From CAWGMT01 sp963823675 (GTDB lineage Bacteria > Planctomycetota > Planctomycetia > Isosphaerales > Isosphaeraceae), in the NCBI GenBank assembly GCA_963823675.1, contig CAWGMT010000016.1, positions 558,001 to 622,000 of the forward strand: a stretch of 64,000 nucleotides of DNA, in the 5' to 3' direction. Positions 11,760 through 21,302 of the stretch are shown here, in pieces (within the stretch, counting starts at the first letter, position 1; each line of letters begins with the position of its first letter). The notes beneath the pieces were generated by a model. That model did not search any database. It saw only the letters and a program-made list of their open reading frames with translations, and had not been told where the DNA came from. The position numbers and the translations under genes were made by a program.

Positions 11760-11800
11760 CTTTCGCTCTGCGAAAGAGGCGTGCTTTCGCAGAGCGAAAG
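11760..11800. repeat. double-hairpin palindromic element
   Basis: Two 17-base arms, CTTTCGCTCTGCGAAAG (11760-11776) and its exact complement (11784-11800), are separated by 7 bases. Each arm is itself a hairpin with a 7-bp stem and a 3-base loop (TCT in the first, AGA in the second). The same architecture with different loop bases occurs inside a glycosyltransferase gene at 52250-52289. Confidence 0.85.
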
Positions 11801-12033
11801 CCGACTTTCGGTGCCACCGACTGCCTCTGATATGGCAGTCAGTGGACAACCCGAAAGATTTTTCACTTTTTTTTTCGCTTGGCGGCATAAGAGGTTACGG
11901 CAAAAAAGTCGGCCAATTGCAAATTTTGCGTTAATGAAATTTTGAATTCAGCGCATTTTAATAGATAGAGATTTGCGCACAGATTGCCAATTCAACATGT
12001 CGACCGGCGGATTGCCCCCACAAACGCGTAGCG

Positions 12034-12086
12034 ATCGCGCTGATCGCGCTGATCGCGCTGATCGCGCTGATCGCGCTGATCGCGCC
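12034..12086. repeat. 9-bp tandem repeat, about 5.9 copies
   Basis: The unit GATCGCGCT repeats five times perfectly from 12034, followed by GATCGCGC. It gives six evenly spaced GATC sites with 9-bp phasing. Both strands translate to trivial tripeptide repeats, so it is not evidence of a gene. Confidence 0.9.
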
Positions 12087-12186
12087 CGCATGCCATTGCG
12101 ACGCATGATATCGTAGACCGATGAAGGTGCGTAGACACTGCGCCTGCACGGTTGGGGACGAATCGGAAACTCAGACAGAGAACGAC

Positions 12187-12321
12187 TACGAATAACACGA
12201 ATTTCACGAATCCAGAGGCACGACTGGATCATCCATGACCGTCAGGACCCCTCATCACGGCGAGGCCGTGGGGCGATAGCCCGAAGATGGCTCTCATTCG
12301 TAAGATTCGCGCTGATCGTGG
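12187..12321. repeat. interspersed ACGAAT inverted-repeat element, copy 1
   Basis: The left arm reads three ACGAAT hexamers at 9-bp spacing (12188-12211). The right arm (12296-12321) holds the inverse, ATTCGTAAGATTCG, and ends TCGTGG. The arms are separated by about 85 bases. A better conserved copy lies at 53717-53855. Confidence 0.65.
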
Positions 12322-13077
12322 TTTAGATGCAATCCCCACTTCCTTGCCCCTTGAGGGTGTGCCGGCCAGTTCCTTGGCCCCAGGTTCAGAACCGCGGGGG
12401 CCAAGACGGAAAAAAACCAGCGGAATCGTCCCACTGGCTCTCATTTACTACCATGCCCGGAGAAGATCGCGAGAGTACGCAAGCCTGGCTCGCCCTTCGA
12501 CTTCAGCAAACTCTGGCCCGCGGCCAGTCTGTTGGGTCTTCAGGGCTTTGCCCTGCCCGGGGCCGCTCAGGCGCCCGGCAGATCAAAATTCACCGGGAAC
12601 GATTGCCAAGCTCATCAGTGTAATCTGTGGTTCAGCTTCACGCTTAAATCGGGACGACGCTACGCACTCGCTGGTGCTTCGGGTGAGTGTAGGACTTTCT
12701 GCTCGACCAGGTGGTGATGAACGAGAAGTCGGAGTTTTCGCGGTCGTACCTGAAGCGATGAATGTAAGGATTGTGTGTTTTGGCTGGCTTACTCTGAGCC
12801 TGTCGGGGACGTTCCGTGTTCTCGATACGCGTGCGAAAAAGCTGTGATACAAACACCAGGCTGCGCGGTAAGATACATGCATCGGGTTGCGGCACGGCAA
12901 AAGCCTGAGCATCGACGTTCGGGCCAGGGTGATGGTCTTTATCCGAACCACCGCGGCGGGCGGTCCACTTCGCGGGAGTTTCCATCCCAGGGAAAAGCAG
13001 CCTCGTCTCGGGCTTTCCGTGGAGCGGCGGTATTGCTCGCTCTGCGTTTTTCTGCTTTTGCATCAAGGTACGCCGCT

Positions 13078-13623
13078 ATGATTTCCGGATCTCGCAATGT
13101 CCCAGCCGCCGAAGGGGCTTCCCGCCGCGCTGAGAACCCGATTATTCAGCTCGTTGGCTTCCGGCTGGATAACGAGGACTACGCGATTGCCATCACCAAG
13201 ATCCAGGAAATCATCTTGATGAAGCCGATCACGCGTATCCCGCAAGTGCCCGATTTTATCGAGGGGCTGATCAACCTACGGGGGTTGGTCATTCCTATTG
13301 TCAACCTGCGGAAACGGTTTGGCCTGCTTCCCCGCGAAATTGATGACGAGACGCGGACGATTGTGGTCAACATCCATGATAAAACAGTCGGCTGCATTGT
13401 CGATGCCGTCACGCAGGTCATGCGGATCAACCGCGACCAGATCCAGCCTCCTCCCCTATCAGTTCTGGCGGTCTCGCATCAATACATTGCAGGCCTGGCT
13501 CGCCTTGAGGATCGCCTGCTGATCATTCTCGATATCGAACGGCTCTTCGACGAACAGAGCTCGGTGGTCAGTGGCCAGTGGTCGGAAAAAAGCGGCGAGC
13601 AGCCGGCGCAGCTCATGGGTTAA
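13078..13623 (+). CDS. cheW: chemotaxis coupling protein CheW
   Basis: CheW links receptors to the kinase CheA. From the ATG at 13078 (AAGG 10 bases upstream) the protein has about 180 residues. It carries the SH3-like CheW fold: IIQLVGFRLDNEDYAIAITK, the conserved ITRIPQVPDFIEGLINLRG, VIPIVNLRKRFGL, and DRLLIILDIERLF. Open frame continues upstream but lacks similarity and is not used. The last 20 or so residues (SSVVSGQWSEKSGEQPAQLMG) are encoded by GTGGTCAGTGGCCAGTGGTC-type repetitive DNA and are probably an added tail. First gene of the chemotaxis operon. Confidence 0.92.
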   Translation: MISGSRNVPAAEGASRRAENPIIQLVGFRLDNEDYAIAITKIQEIILMKPITRIPQVPDFIEGLINLRGLVIPIVNLRKRFGLLPREIDDETRTIVVNIHDKTVGCIVDAVTQVMRINRDQIQPPPLSVLAVSHQYIAGLARLEDRLLIILDIERLFDEQSSVVSGQWSEKSGEQPAQLMG

Positions 13624-13684
13624 AAGTAAATCGCCAACGCGCTTCCCAGCCCGGAGTAATGCAAAAGTGAAAAGGAAAACCGCC

Positions 13685-16074
13685 ATGACGATCGTGAACA
13701 ACCCGGGTTCCATGGGCACGCCCGCTGGGCTTGCCATCGCCGAGGAGGCCCAGACACTGGTCGCGGAGGCCAATGCCAACACTCAGGCCATGGTCAACGC
13801 AGTCAATGCGATCATTCAGGCTGAGACGCCTCAGGAGATCGTCCGCGCGACACTGGACACGATTCGAAAGGAGTTCGGCTGGTCCTATGCATCCTACTGG
13901 GTCGTCGACCCGGTCGAGAATGTGCTGGTTTTTTCTCAGGATTCGGGCCGCGTCGATGATGAATTTCAACGGCTGACGCGGACGGCGCGGTTCCGTGAAG
14001 GGGAAGGGCTCAACGGCCGGTCCTGGCGGCTCCGCGACCTGTTCCACACCGCCGATCTGAGCGATCTGCACGACTGCTGCCGGCGCCCCTGGCGCGCCGG
14101 TCCGGAATCAAGGCGGCGGTTGCCTTGCCCGTGATGCGTGATGGCCGAGTGGTCGGCACGTTCGATTTCTTCTCGGACCAGGGGATGGAGATCTCCCAGG
14201 CTCGGCTCGGCGCCCTGCGGGTCATCAGCCGGCTGGCCTCGGACAAGTTCTCCAAACTAGCCCGGCAAGGAGATCTGAACCGAATCAAGCAGATGATCGA
14301 AAACGCGCCGGTGAACGTCATGTACGCCGACCGCGACCTGAAGCTCATGTACATGAATGCAACCTCGATACGGACATTCAAGCGGCTCGAGCAGTACCTT
14401 CCGGTCAAGGTCGACCAGATGATCGGTCAATCACTCGACATCTTCCATAAGAACCCCGAGCACCAGCGCAGGCTGCTGGCAGACCCCCGCAATCTCCCCC
14501 ACTCGGCGACCATCCGGCTGGGCCCGGAGTTTCTCGAACTGTCAGCCGCCGCCATGATCGACCAGAACGGCGAATACCTGGGTCCCATGGTCACATGGGA
14601 GTACGCAACCGAGAAGTACCTGGCCAAGGAGAGGGAAGCCGAGCTGGCCGCGGACACAAGCGCAGTCAACCGCTTGTTGATCGCCCTGGGGCGCGCGAAG
14701 TCGCTCCAGGAGGTCATCGCGGCGGCGCTATCCAGCGTACGTGAAGCATTTGGCTGGTCGTATGGGTCGTACTGGGAGGTCAACCCCGATGACCACGCAC
14801 TCCGGTTTGCCCATGACTCGGGGTCGGTCAGCGAAGACTTTCGCCGCGTCACCGCCGAATCACGTTTCCGCGAGGGAGAGGGGCTCAACGGCCAGGCTTG
14901 GCAAGCCCGCGACCTTGTCTTCGTACCCGACCTGGGTGAGATGAAAACTTGCTCCCGCGCACCGGTCGCACGCCGCAACGGCCTGAAGTCGGGCGTATGT
15001 TTCCCGATCCAAATGGGTGGCCGGGTCCTGGGCACCATGGACTTCTTCACCGAAGCGCGCATCACGCCTTCAGAGAGCCGCCTTGACGCGCTGCGGAACG
15101 TGGGCCGTCTCGTTTCGTCGGCACTCGAGCGGGTTGACCAACAGACGCGGCTCGACCAGGCGAAGAAGGACCTCGAGTCCAAAGTCACTCAGCTCATGAA
15201 GGTGGCCAAAAGCGCCGCGGAGGGAAACTTGACCGTCGCCGTCGAGGTCAAGGGCGACGACGACATGGGCCGGTTGGGAGAAGCCTTGGGCCGGATGATC
15301 ACCGACCTGAAACATATCATCAGCCAGGTCATCGAGTCGGCCAATCAGTTCGCGGAGGGCTCGCGGGTCGTTGCCGAGAGCTCCAGCTACTTGAGCGAGT
15401 CGGCCCAGAATCAGGCGGCCACTGTCGAAGAAATGTCCGCCTCGATCCAGCAGCTATCCCGCTCGATTCTCGAGATCAACCAGAACGCCTCGTCCGCCAG
15501 TACCCAGGCGGCCAAGACGTCGCAACTGGCCAAGCATGGCGGCGAATCGGTTGAACAGGCCATCGAGGCCATGGTCCTGATCAAGAAGTCCAGCGAGCAG
15601 GTCAGCGACATCATTCAGGTCATCAGCGAGATCGCCAGCCAGACCAACCTTCTGGCTCTGAACGCGGCGATCGAGGCAGCGCGGGCCGGCGAGCACGGCC
15701 TGGGCTTTGCTGTCGTCGCCGATGAGGTTCGCAAGCTGGCTGAACGCTCCAGCGCGGCTGCCAAGGAAATCACTGCACTCATCAAGGAATCAACTCGCCG
15801 GGTCGCCGACGGCGCTTCGCTCTCGGAGAAAGCCGGCCAGTCGCTTGCCAACATCGTTCAAGGCGTCGAGGAAACCGCCGCCAGTATCGCCAAGATCGCT
15901 CTGGCCACCAGGGAGCAGACCGAGTCCTCGGTCGAGGTCAACAAGGCCATCCAGAACGTTTCGAGCATCACCGAAACCAATGCCTCCAGCTCCGAAGAAC
16001 TTTCTGCCAGCGCCGAGGAGCTCGGTGCTCAAGCCGCCACGCTCAAGAGCGTAATCTCCGGGTTCAAGGTCTAA
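13685..16074 (+). CDS. soluble methyl-accepting chemotaxis protein, GAF-PAS-GAF-HAMP-MA, one frame break
   Basis: The protein of about 796 residues has no membrane segment, so it senses in the cytoplasm. Domain order is GAF (EIVRATLDTIRKEFGWSYAS), PAS-like (NAPVNVMYADRDLKLMYMN), a second GAF closely related to the first, HAMP-like (VAKSAAEGNLTVAVEVKGDDD), then the signalling hairpin with EIASQTNLLALNAAIEAARA. The start at 13685 has AAGGA 8 bases upstream. The frame breaks near 14082. One extra G there gives CCRAPLARRSGIKAAVALPV, which parallels CSRAPVARRNGLKSGVCFPI of the second GAF, so a missing base is clear. Its ligand is unknown; GAF domains often bind small molecules, haem or chromophores. 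Confidence 0.9.
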
Positions 16075-16082
16075 GCCGCTGC

Positions 16083-16913
16083 ATGAATCACACCGAGCTG
16101 ACCGACGAGGAATACCAGCGGTTCTGCGGGCTGATTTACCGCGTGACCGGCATTCGGATCGCCGAGAACAAGCGAGTCATGGTCAGCAATCGGGTACGGC
16201 GGCGATTGCGTGCGACCGGTATCGACAGCTTTGCGGAGTACTACACGTTTCTGACCTCTCCCGCGGGCGGGGACGAGATGCCTCTCTTCCTGGACGCCAT
16301 CACGACCAACGAGACCTACTTCTTCCGTGACATCCATCAGTACGAGTGGCTTGGGGAGACGTTCCTTCCCGGGATCATCCAGCAGGCTGCCCAGCGGAAA
16401 CGACCGAAAGTCCTGAGAATCTGGTCGGCCGCGTGCAGCACGGGGGAAGAACCCTATTCGATCGCACTCAAGGTTCTAGCCAAGAGACCGCTCTTCACCG
16501 GCTGGCGTACCACCCTGCTGGGCACCGATCTGAGCGGGGCAGTCCTGGCTGCCGCCGAAACCGGCAGCTACGATGTGAGAGCCGTCCACCTGATCGAGCC
16601 CAAGGAGCGGCAGGCGTTCTTCAAGGAGGATGCGCAAGCCCAGCGCTGGATCGTGAAGCCCGAGGTGAAGGCGCTGGTCACGTGGAAGCAACACAACCTT
16701 CTTCATCCGCTCAAGGAGGAGCCGTTCGACTGCATTTTCCTCAAGAATGTGTTGATTTATTTTGATACCGAATCCAAAAAGGCCGTGGTTCGAAACGTCA
16801 CCGACGCCCTGACCAAGGGTGGGTATCTGGTAATCGGCCCCACCGAGGGGATTCATGCCATGCTGGGCTCACTCGCCAAGGTCAAGTCCTGGCTTTTCCA
16901 GCGACCCACCTGA
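16083..16913 (+). CDS. cheR: chemotaxis protein methyltransferase CheR
   Basis: The 276-residue protein methylates glutamates of the receptor signalling domain using SAM. It has the N-terminal helical CheR domain (LTDEEYQRFCGLIYRVTGIRI) and TTNETYFFRD. The SAM-binding stretch IWSAACSTGEEPYS is followed by LLGTDLSGAVLAAA, and FDCIFLKNVLIYFD completes the Rossmann fold. Length matches the family. It begins 8 bases after the receptor stop, so receptor and methyltransferase are tightly linked. It would act against CheB and CheD, which lie further along the operon. Confidence 0.95.
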   Translation: MNHTELTDEEYQRFCGLIYRVTGIRIAENKRVMVSNRVRRRLRATGIDSFAEYYTFLTSPAGGDEMPLFLDAITTNETYFFRDIHQYEWLGETFLPGIIQQAAQRKRPKVLRIWSAACSTGEEPYSIALKVLAKRPLFTGWRTTLLGTDLSGAVLAAAETGSYDVRAVHLIEPKERQAFFKEDAQAQRWIVKPEVKALVTWKQHNLLHPLKEEPFDCIFLKNVLIYFDTESKKAVVRNVTDALTKGGYLVIGPTEGIHAMLGSLAKVKSWLFQRPT

Positions 16914-16991
16914 GCGCAAGAGCAATCCTCAAGGCGGCCGCGGGTTTGCAACGGGCCGGGTGTTGGCCCCGGTTGTGGAGTGGAAACGGCG

Positions 16992-19526
16992 ATGTCGGGC
17001 TTCAATCTGGCCGAGCTACTGCCGTACTATCTCGATGAGACCGACGAACACATCGCCGCGCTCAACGCCGCGCTCTTGCGCCTGGAACAAGATTCGACTG
17101 ACGCCAAGGCCCTTCAAGAAGCGTTCCGGATGTATCACAGCATCAAGGGCGCTTCGGTCGTCATGGGATTCCAGCCAGTCAACCAACTGACCCATCATCT
17201 CGAGAGCCTCTTTGATCAACTTCGCAGCAGGAAGCGAGTGCTCGATCGAACCGTTCTGGACTTGACATTTCGCTGTCTTGACGAGCTGCGCGACTACCAC
17301 CGTGATCTTCGTGCACAAGGACAAAGCACCGTCGATCTTTCCGGCTTGATCGCGCAAGTCGTGGACTATCTGCATGCGACAGCTCCTGGCGGCGAACAGG
17401 CCGGCGCCAGGCTCTCAACTGCACGATCCGGCGGCATCGCTGCCGTCGCCGCACCGGACACCAAACCAGCCCGCCAACCTCAAGCGGTTCCCGCTGCGCC
17501 AGATGCGCCACATCTGGGCGATCGCCCGATCCACAAGTGCCTTTTGACGTGGCGGGCAAGTTTGCGCTGGTCGTGGTGTTTCAGCCCAATCTTCCACTGG
17601 TCGATATGAAAGCCCGGTTGGTGCTCAACCGATTGTCCACCAAGGCGCACATCCTCGGGACCGACCCTTCGGCGGAGCGGCTGGACGAGATCGAGTCGCT
17701 GACGCAGTTCACCATTCACCTGACCTCGGACAGTGGCGCGGATGAGCTTCGCGCCCTGGCCGATGTCGAAGGAGTCACCGAGGTCCGGATCCAGCCGGCA
17801 CAACCCGTACCAGCGGTCGAGGTGCGGATCGAGAGCAGACCGGAGAGTGCAACGGTCACTCCCCGCGCGGCCGATGGAGAGCCTAAAGCCGCAGGGGCGG
17901 GTGCCCAGCCCGTCGCAAGTGAGTGGTCACCGGTTGCTGATGCCGGTGAGCCGCCGCTTCTGGCCGCGGCGGGAAGGCCAGCTCCGGTTGTCGCAACTGC
18001 TTTGCCGCCGCCCGTGCAGGGTGTCGGCGTGGGGCCCGACGGCACCAAGGCGCCCGCCAGCGCTCGCAAGGCCAAGGTTGCCGAGACGATTCGCGTGGAC
18101 AGCGACCGGCTCGATCACCTGATGAATCTGGCCGGCGAGCTCGTGATCACCAAAGCCCGGTTCGTCGCAATCACACGAGACCTGGAGGAGCTCTTCCGCG
18201 GCTCCAATTCCCATGCGCTAACCTCTGATACCCGCGAACGGCTTGAGAGTATCACACGTGGTTTGGAAGGAATGGCCGAACTCAAATCGGGCTCCTCCGG
18301 TGGTTCGCTGGACCGATGGTCGGCCCACGTCCGCCGGCTCCGCGATAACTTCCGCGCGATTCAGGATGAGCTCAACCTGATCCGAGAGGCGCGCGAGCAG
18401 CTCAAGGCGCTTGCCGAGGCAATCCATAGTTTGGGCCGGGTTTCCGACGGGTTGCAAAAGGGAGTGCTTGACACGCGCATGGTGCCGATCGGTCCGCTCT
18501 TCGAGCGGTTCCGGCGGGTGATCCGCGACCTGAGCGTTTCCTCGGGAAAGGAGGTGGTACTCCAGATCGGCGGCGAGAAGACCGAGCTCGACAAGCGGAT
18601 GATTGATGAACTATCGGACCCCCTGATCCACATGGTCCGCAATGGAGTGGACCACGGGTTGGAGTTGCCCGCAGAGCGCGAGGCAGCGAGCAAGCCGCGC
18701 CGGAACGGTGTCGCTTTTGGCTTCCCACCGCGGCAACAGCGTGGTGATCACCGTGAGCGACGACGGTCGCGGCATCAACTGTATGAAAATCCGCGAGAAG
18801 ATCGTCGCCAAAGGGCTCGTGAGCAAGGCCGAGGCTCAGGAGCTTACCGACCGCGAGCTGATTGCGTTTATCTGGCACCCGGGTATGAGCACCGCCGAGA
18901 CGATCACCGAGATCTCGGGGCGCGGCGTCGGCATGGACATCGTCAAGAGCCGGATCGAGACCCTGAGCGGCACTGTTGACGTCCGCTCGATTCCCGGTCA
19001 AGGCACTACGTTCACGATTCGCCTTCCCTTGACCCTGGCGATCATGTCCAGCCTCCTGGTGCGGATCTTCGACGAAGTCTATGCGATTCCCCTGGATCAC
19101 ATCGACGAGATCGTCGAGATCCGCCCGAATCAGATCTACCGTGTTCAGGCGCGGCCGGCTATCGAGATTCGCAAGAAGATCATCGCGCTGGTCGCGTTGG
19201 GGGACGTCTTCCACTGGGGCGGCGGGCGCCACCCCGCAGCGGGCGCTCGAGGTGGCCGCAGCACGGGCACTCACACCTCGCCCGAGGAATCTTCCGACAA
19301 GCGCATCGTGGTCGTGGTCCAGAACGGCGAGACCACGATCGGCCTCCTGGTCGACCAGTTGATCGGCATGCAAGAAATCGTGCTCAAGTCGCTCGAGAAA
19401 AACTTCCGCGCGATCCCCGGCCTGTCAGGGGCAAGCATTCTAGGCGACGGACGTGTCTCGCTGATTCTCGACCTTGACGCCGTCATCGACATGACAACAC
19501 GGCAACCAACCCGGCGGAGTGAATGA
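16992..19526 (+). CDS. cheA: chemotaxis sensor histidine kinase CheA, two frame breaks
   Basis: Joined over two breaks, the protein has about 845 residues and all CheA parts. The Hpt domain has phospho-His49 in FRMYHSIKG. A P2-like domain (KFALVVVFQPNLP ...) follows, with a Pro/Ala-rich linker. The P3 dimerisation helix starts at IRVDSDRLDHLMNLAGELV. The P4 ATPase carries MVRNGVDHGLEL, VSDDGRGIN, GRGVGMDIVK and GQGTTFTIRLPL. The C-terminal P5 CheW-like domain ends in LILDLDAVIDM. ATG 16992, with GGAA 6 bases upstream, is preferred over GTG 16980. Frames change near 17515-17535 and near 18699. At 18699 loss of one CG from a CGCGCG run explains the change (KPRAGTVSLLASHRG restored). Confidence 0.92.
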
Positions 19527-19622
19527 CTTCGAGTTGATCGACGATCGCAGTCGTTTCGGCGAGAATCGAGCGGAGCGGCGATCAAGAACCCTTCTGTCTC
19601 TGAGGACCGAGGCGCGACGTTC

Positions 19623-20306
19623 ATGGGAACAATCCTGACCGAGGTACAGCGGCGCCTGCTGCGGATGATCTTCGACCGTGGCGCCGAGGGAGCGTCGCTG
19701 GCCCTTTCCAAGTGGCTGGGCTGCGAGGTTTGCTTGACGGTGAGCGAGGTGGAAATCGCCGAGCTGGAGCAGGCCGCCGAGTTGCTTGGTCCGGCTGATT
19801 CCCTGGTTGCTGCCTGCTCGATGGAGCTGACCGGACGGTTGACCGGCTGGATCCTGCTGGTTTTTGAGGATCGTTCTGGATTGGCCCTGGTTGACATGCT
19901 GTTGCAGCAGCCCCTCGGCACCACGACAACATGGGGCGAGATCGAACAGTCGGCTGCCAAGGAGACGACCAATATTGTCGGCTGCGCCTACGTCAACGCC
20001 TTGGCCGCGCACCTGCCCGCAGCCCTCTCCCGTGGAACGGCCCCAATTCAGCAGGTCGAAAGCGACGGGAGCGATCTCGTACCCACTCCCCCGACGTTCT
20101 TCCATGAGTTTGCCGGCAGCCTGCTCGAATTTGCCCTCATGGAGCAAGCTCTTGAACTGGACCAGGTGCTCTTGATTCGAAGCGAATTCAAGGCCGACCA
20201 GCGGGAATCGAACCTGGACTGGACATTGCTTTTTATACCGACGCGAGAATCGCTCCATGAGCTGATCGCGGCGCTGGAACAGATCGAGTCGCACCGACCG
20301 AGATGA
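19623..20306 (+). CDS. cheC: CheC-like CheY-P phosphatase
   Basis: The 227-residue protein belongs to the CheC/CheX/FliY phosphatase family. The active-site signature (D/S)xxxExxN is seen in SAAKETTNIVGCAYVNALAA, with a proline 24 residues after the asparagine. In the family, Glu and Asn insert into the CheY active site and remove the phosphate. Only one clear signature is visible, where classical CheC has two. It overlaps cheD by 4 bases (ATGA), matching the known CheC-CheD partnership in which CheD stimulates CheC. The upstream gap from cheA is about 95 bases. Confidence 0.85.
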   Translation: MGTILTEVQRRLLRMIFDRGAEGASLALSKWLGCEVCLTVSEVEIAELEQAAELLGPADSLVAACSMELTGRLTGWILLVFEDRSGLALVDMLLQQPLGTTTTWGEIEQSAAKETTNIVGCAYVNALAAHLPAALSRGTAPIQQVESDGSDLVPTPPTFFHEFAGSLLEFALMEQALELDQVLLIRSEFKADQRESNLDWTLLFIPTRESLHELIAALEQIESHRPR

Positions 20307-20845
20307 ATCAGATGCCGACCATGCCGACCCCTGGCCTCACCGATCTGCCGCCTTCAACCGACATCGTGTCCGTTGCAATCGGGCGGTGGGCTGTTGCGGC
20401 TGCGCCAGTCAAGATTCGCACGCTTCTGGGGTCGTGCGTGGGGGTTGTGCTTTATGATCGAGTGGTCAAGATGGGCGGGGTCGCTCACATCGTCCTGCCG
20501 GAGGCACGCGCGGCGATTGATCATCCTGGCAAGTACGCCGATACGGCGATCCCTGGAATGATTGTCGATTTCGATCGGCGATTGGGGGGAAACACAAGGT
20601 CGCGGCTTGTTGCCAAGCTGGTGGGAGGTGCCAGAATGTTTCAGGTTCCATCCGGCAAGGACGCCAATTCGGGATTGAACATCGGGCAAAGAAACCAAGA
20701 GGCAATCGAACGAATTCTCGCTGACTTGAGAATTCCCATCCTGGCTCGCGACCTGGGAGGAGAAACCGGTCGGCGGATGACATTGGACACGGCTTCGGGC
20801 ACAATCACAATCAAGGTTCCAGGAGGTGCGGAGTATGAAATCTAA
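20303..20845 (+). CDS. cheD: chemoreceptor glutamine deamidase CheD
   Basis: The 180-residue protein converts receptor glutamines to methylatable glutamates. It carries the family core IRTLLGSCVGVVLYD, where the cysteine is the nucleophile, and GGVAHIVLPEA with the catalytic histidine. KLVGGARMF and LGGETGRRMTLDTASG follow in the expected order. Its ATG overlaps the cheC stop (ATGA), and its 3' end overlaps the cheY start, so translation is coupled along the operon. Confidence 0.95.
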   Translation: MNQMPTMPTPGLTDLPPSTDIVSVAIGRWAVAAAPVKIRTLLGSCVGVVLYDRVVKMGGVAHIVLPEARAAIDHPGKYADTAIPGMIVDFDRRLGGNTRSRLVAKLVGGARMFQVPSGKDANSGLNIGQRNQEAIERILADLRIPILARDLGGETGRRMTLDTASGTITIKVPGGAEYEI

Positions 20846-21227
20846 GAAGCGTCTTCTGGTTGTTGACGATGCCCTGTTCATGCGGAAAATGATTAGCGGC
20901 GTAGCGGCGGAGGCTGGTTGGGAAGTCGTCGGCGAGGCCGGCGATGGATCGTCGGCCGTGTCGCTTTACCAGCAGCTCCGCCCTGACCTCGTTACGATGG
21001 ACCTGGTCATGCCGGTGATGGGCGGGCTGGAGGCGCTGCGCCAGATCCGTGCCCTCGATCCGGATGCAAATGTCATCGTCGTCACCGCCCTCGATCAGAA
21101 GCAGGCGCTGATGGAGTCGATCCGTGACGGTGCCATCGACTTCATCGTCAAGCCGTTCGAGCGCCAGCGCGTCCTTAACTTGCTTGTCAAGCTAGGTGGA
21201 ACAGCTTCGCATTCGGTCCCTGGCTGA
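20835..21227 (+). CDS. cheY: response regulator CheY
   Basis: A single receiver domain of about 130 residues: acidic pair in LLVVDDALFMRKM, phospho-acceptor Asp in DLVTMDLVMPVMGG, Thr in VIVVTALDQ, and Lys in FIVKPFERQR. There is no output domain. The start is ATG 20835, 8 bases after a perfect AGGAGG at 20821-20826, inside the end of cheD. It probably receives phosphate from CheA and is reset by the neighbouring CheC. Whether it acts on a flagellar motor, pili or another output cannot be seen; no motility genes are in the window. Confidence 0.93.
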   Translation: MKSKKRLLVVDDALFMRKMISGVAAEAGWEVVGEAGDGSSAVSLYQQLRPDLVTMDLVMPVMGGLEALRQIRALDPDANVIVVTALDQKQALMESIRDGAIDFIVKPFERQRVLNLLVKLGGTASHSVPG

Positions 21228-21302
21228 CGCCAGGCGGCCGCTCCCGGCCTGTGCCGTACTCTGCTCGGCAGCGGGTTTCCTTGAAACCTATTGAGGTACG
21301 CC

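Larger units (their letters stand above)
11242..13077. other. 1.8 kb with no convincing gene
   Basis: Between the protease and cheW, several overlapping open frames exist on both strands. None has recognisable domains or codon character, and many are simply translations of repeats. The stretch contains a 17-bp perfect inverted repeat at 11760-11800 and an AT-rich part at about 11845-11965 with a nine-T run. It also has a 9-bp tandem repeat at 12034-12086 and a widely spaced ACGAAT inverted repeat at 12187-12321. The chemotaxis operon promoter presumably lies in its last few hundred bases, but no clear consensus was found. Confidence 0.5.

Noticed and set aside
12034..12086. Possible CRISPR array
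   Set aside because: The unit is 9 bases with no spacers; there are no cas genes nearby.
11948..12232. Minus-strand frames with ARSARSARS, DQRDQRDQR or ISAISAISA repeats
   Set aside because: These are the three readings of the 9-bp tandem repeat at 12034-12086; open frames arise from the repeat itself.
12287..12847. A 186-codon plus-strand frame in the gene-free region before cheW
   Set aside because: The translation is compositionally odd, has no recognisable domain, runs through repeat-derived DNA (ATTCGTAAGATTCG at its start) and competes with equally long frames on the other strand.
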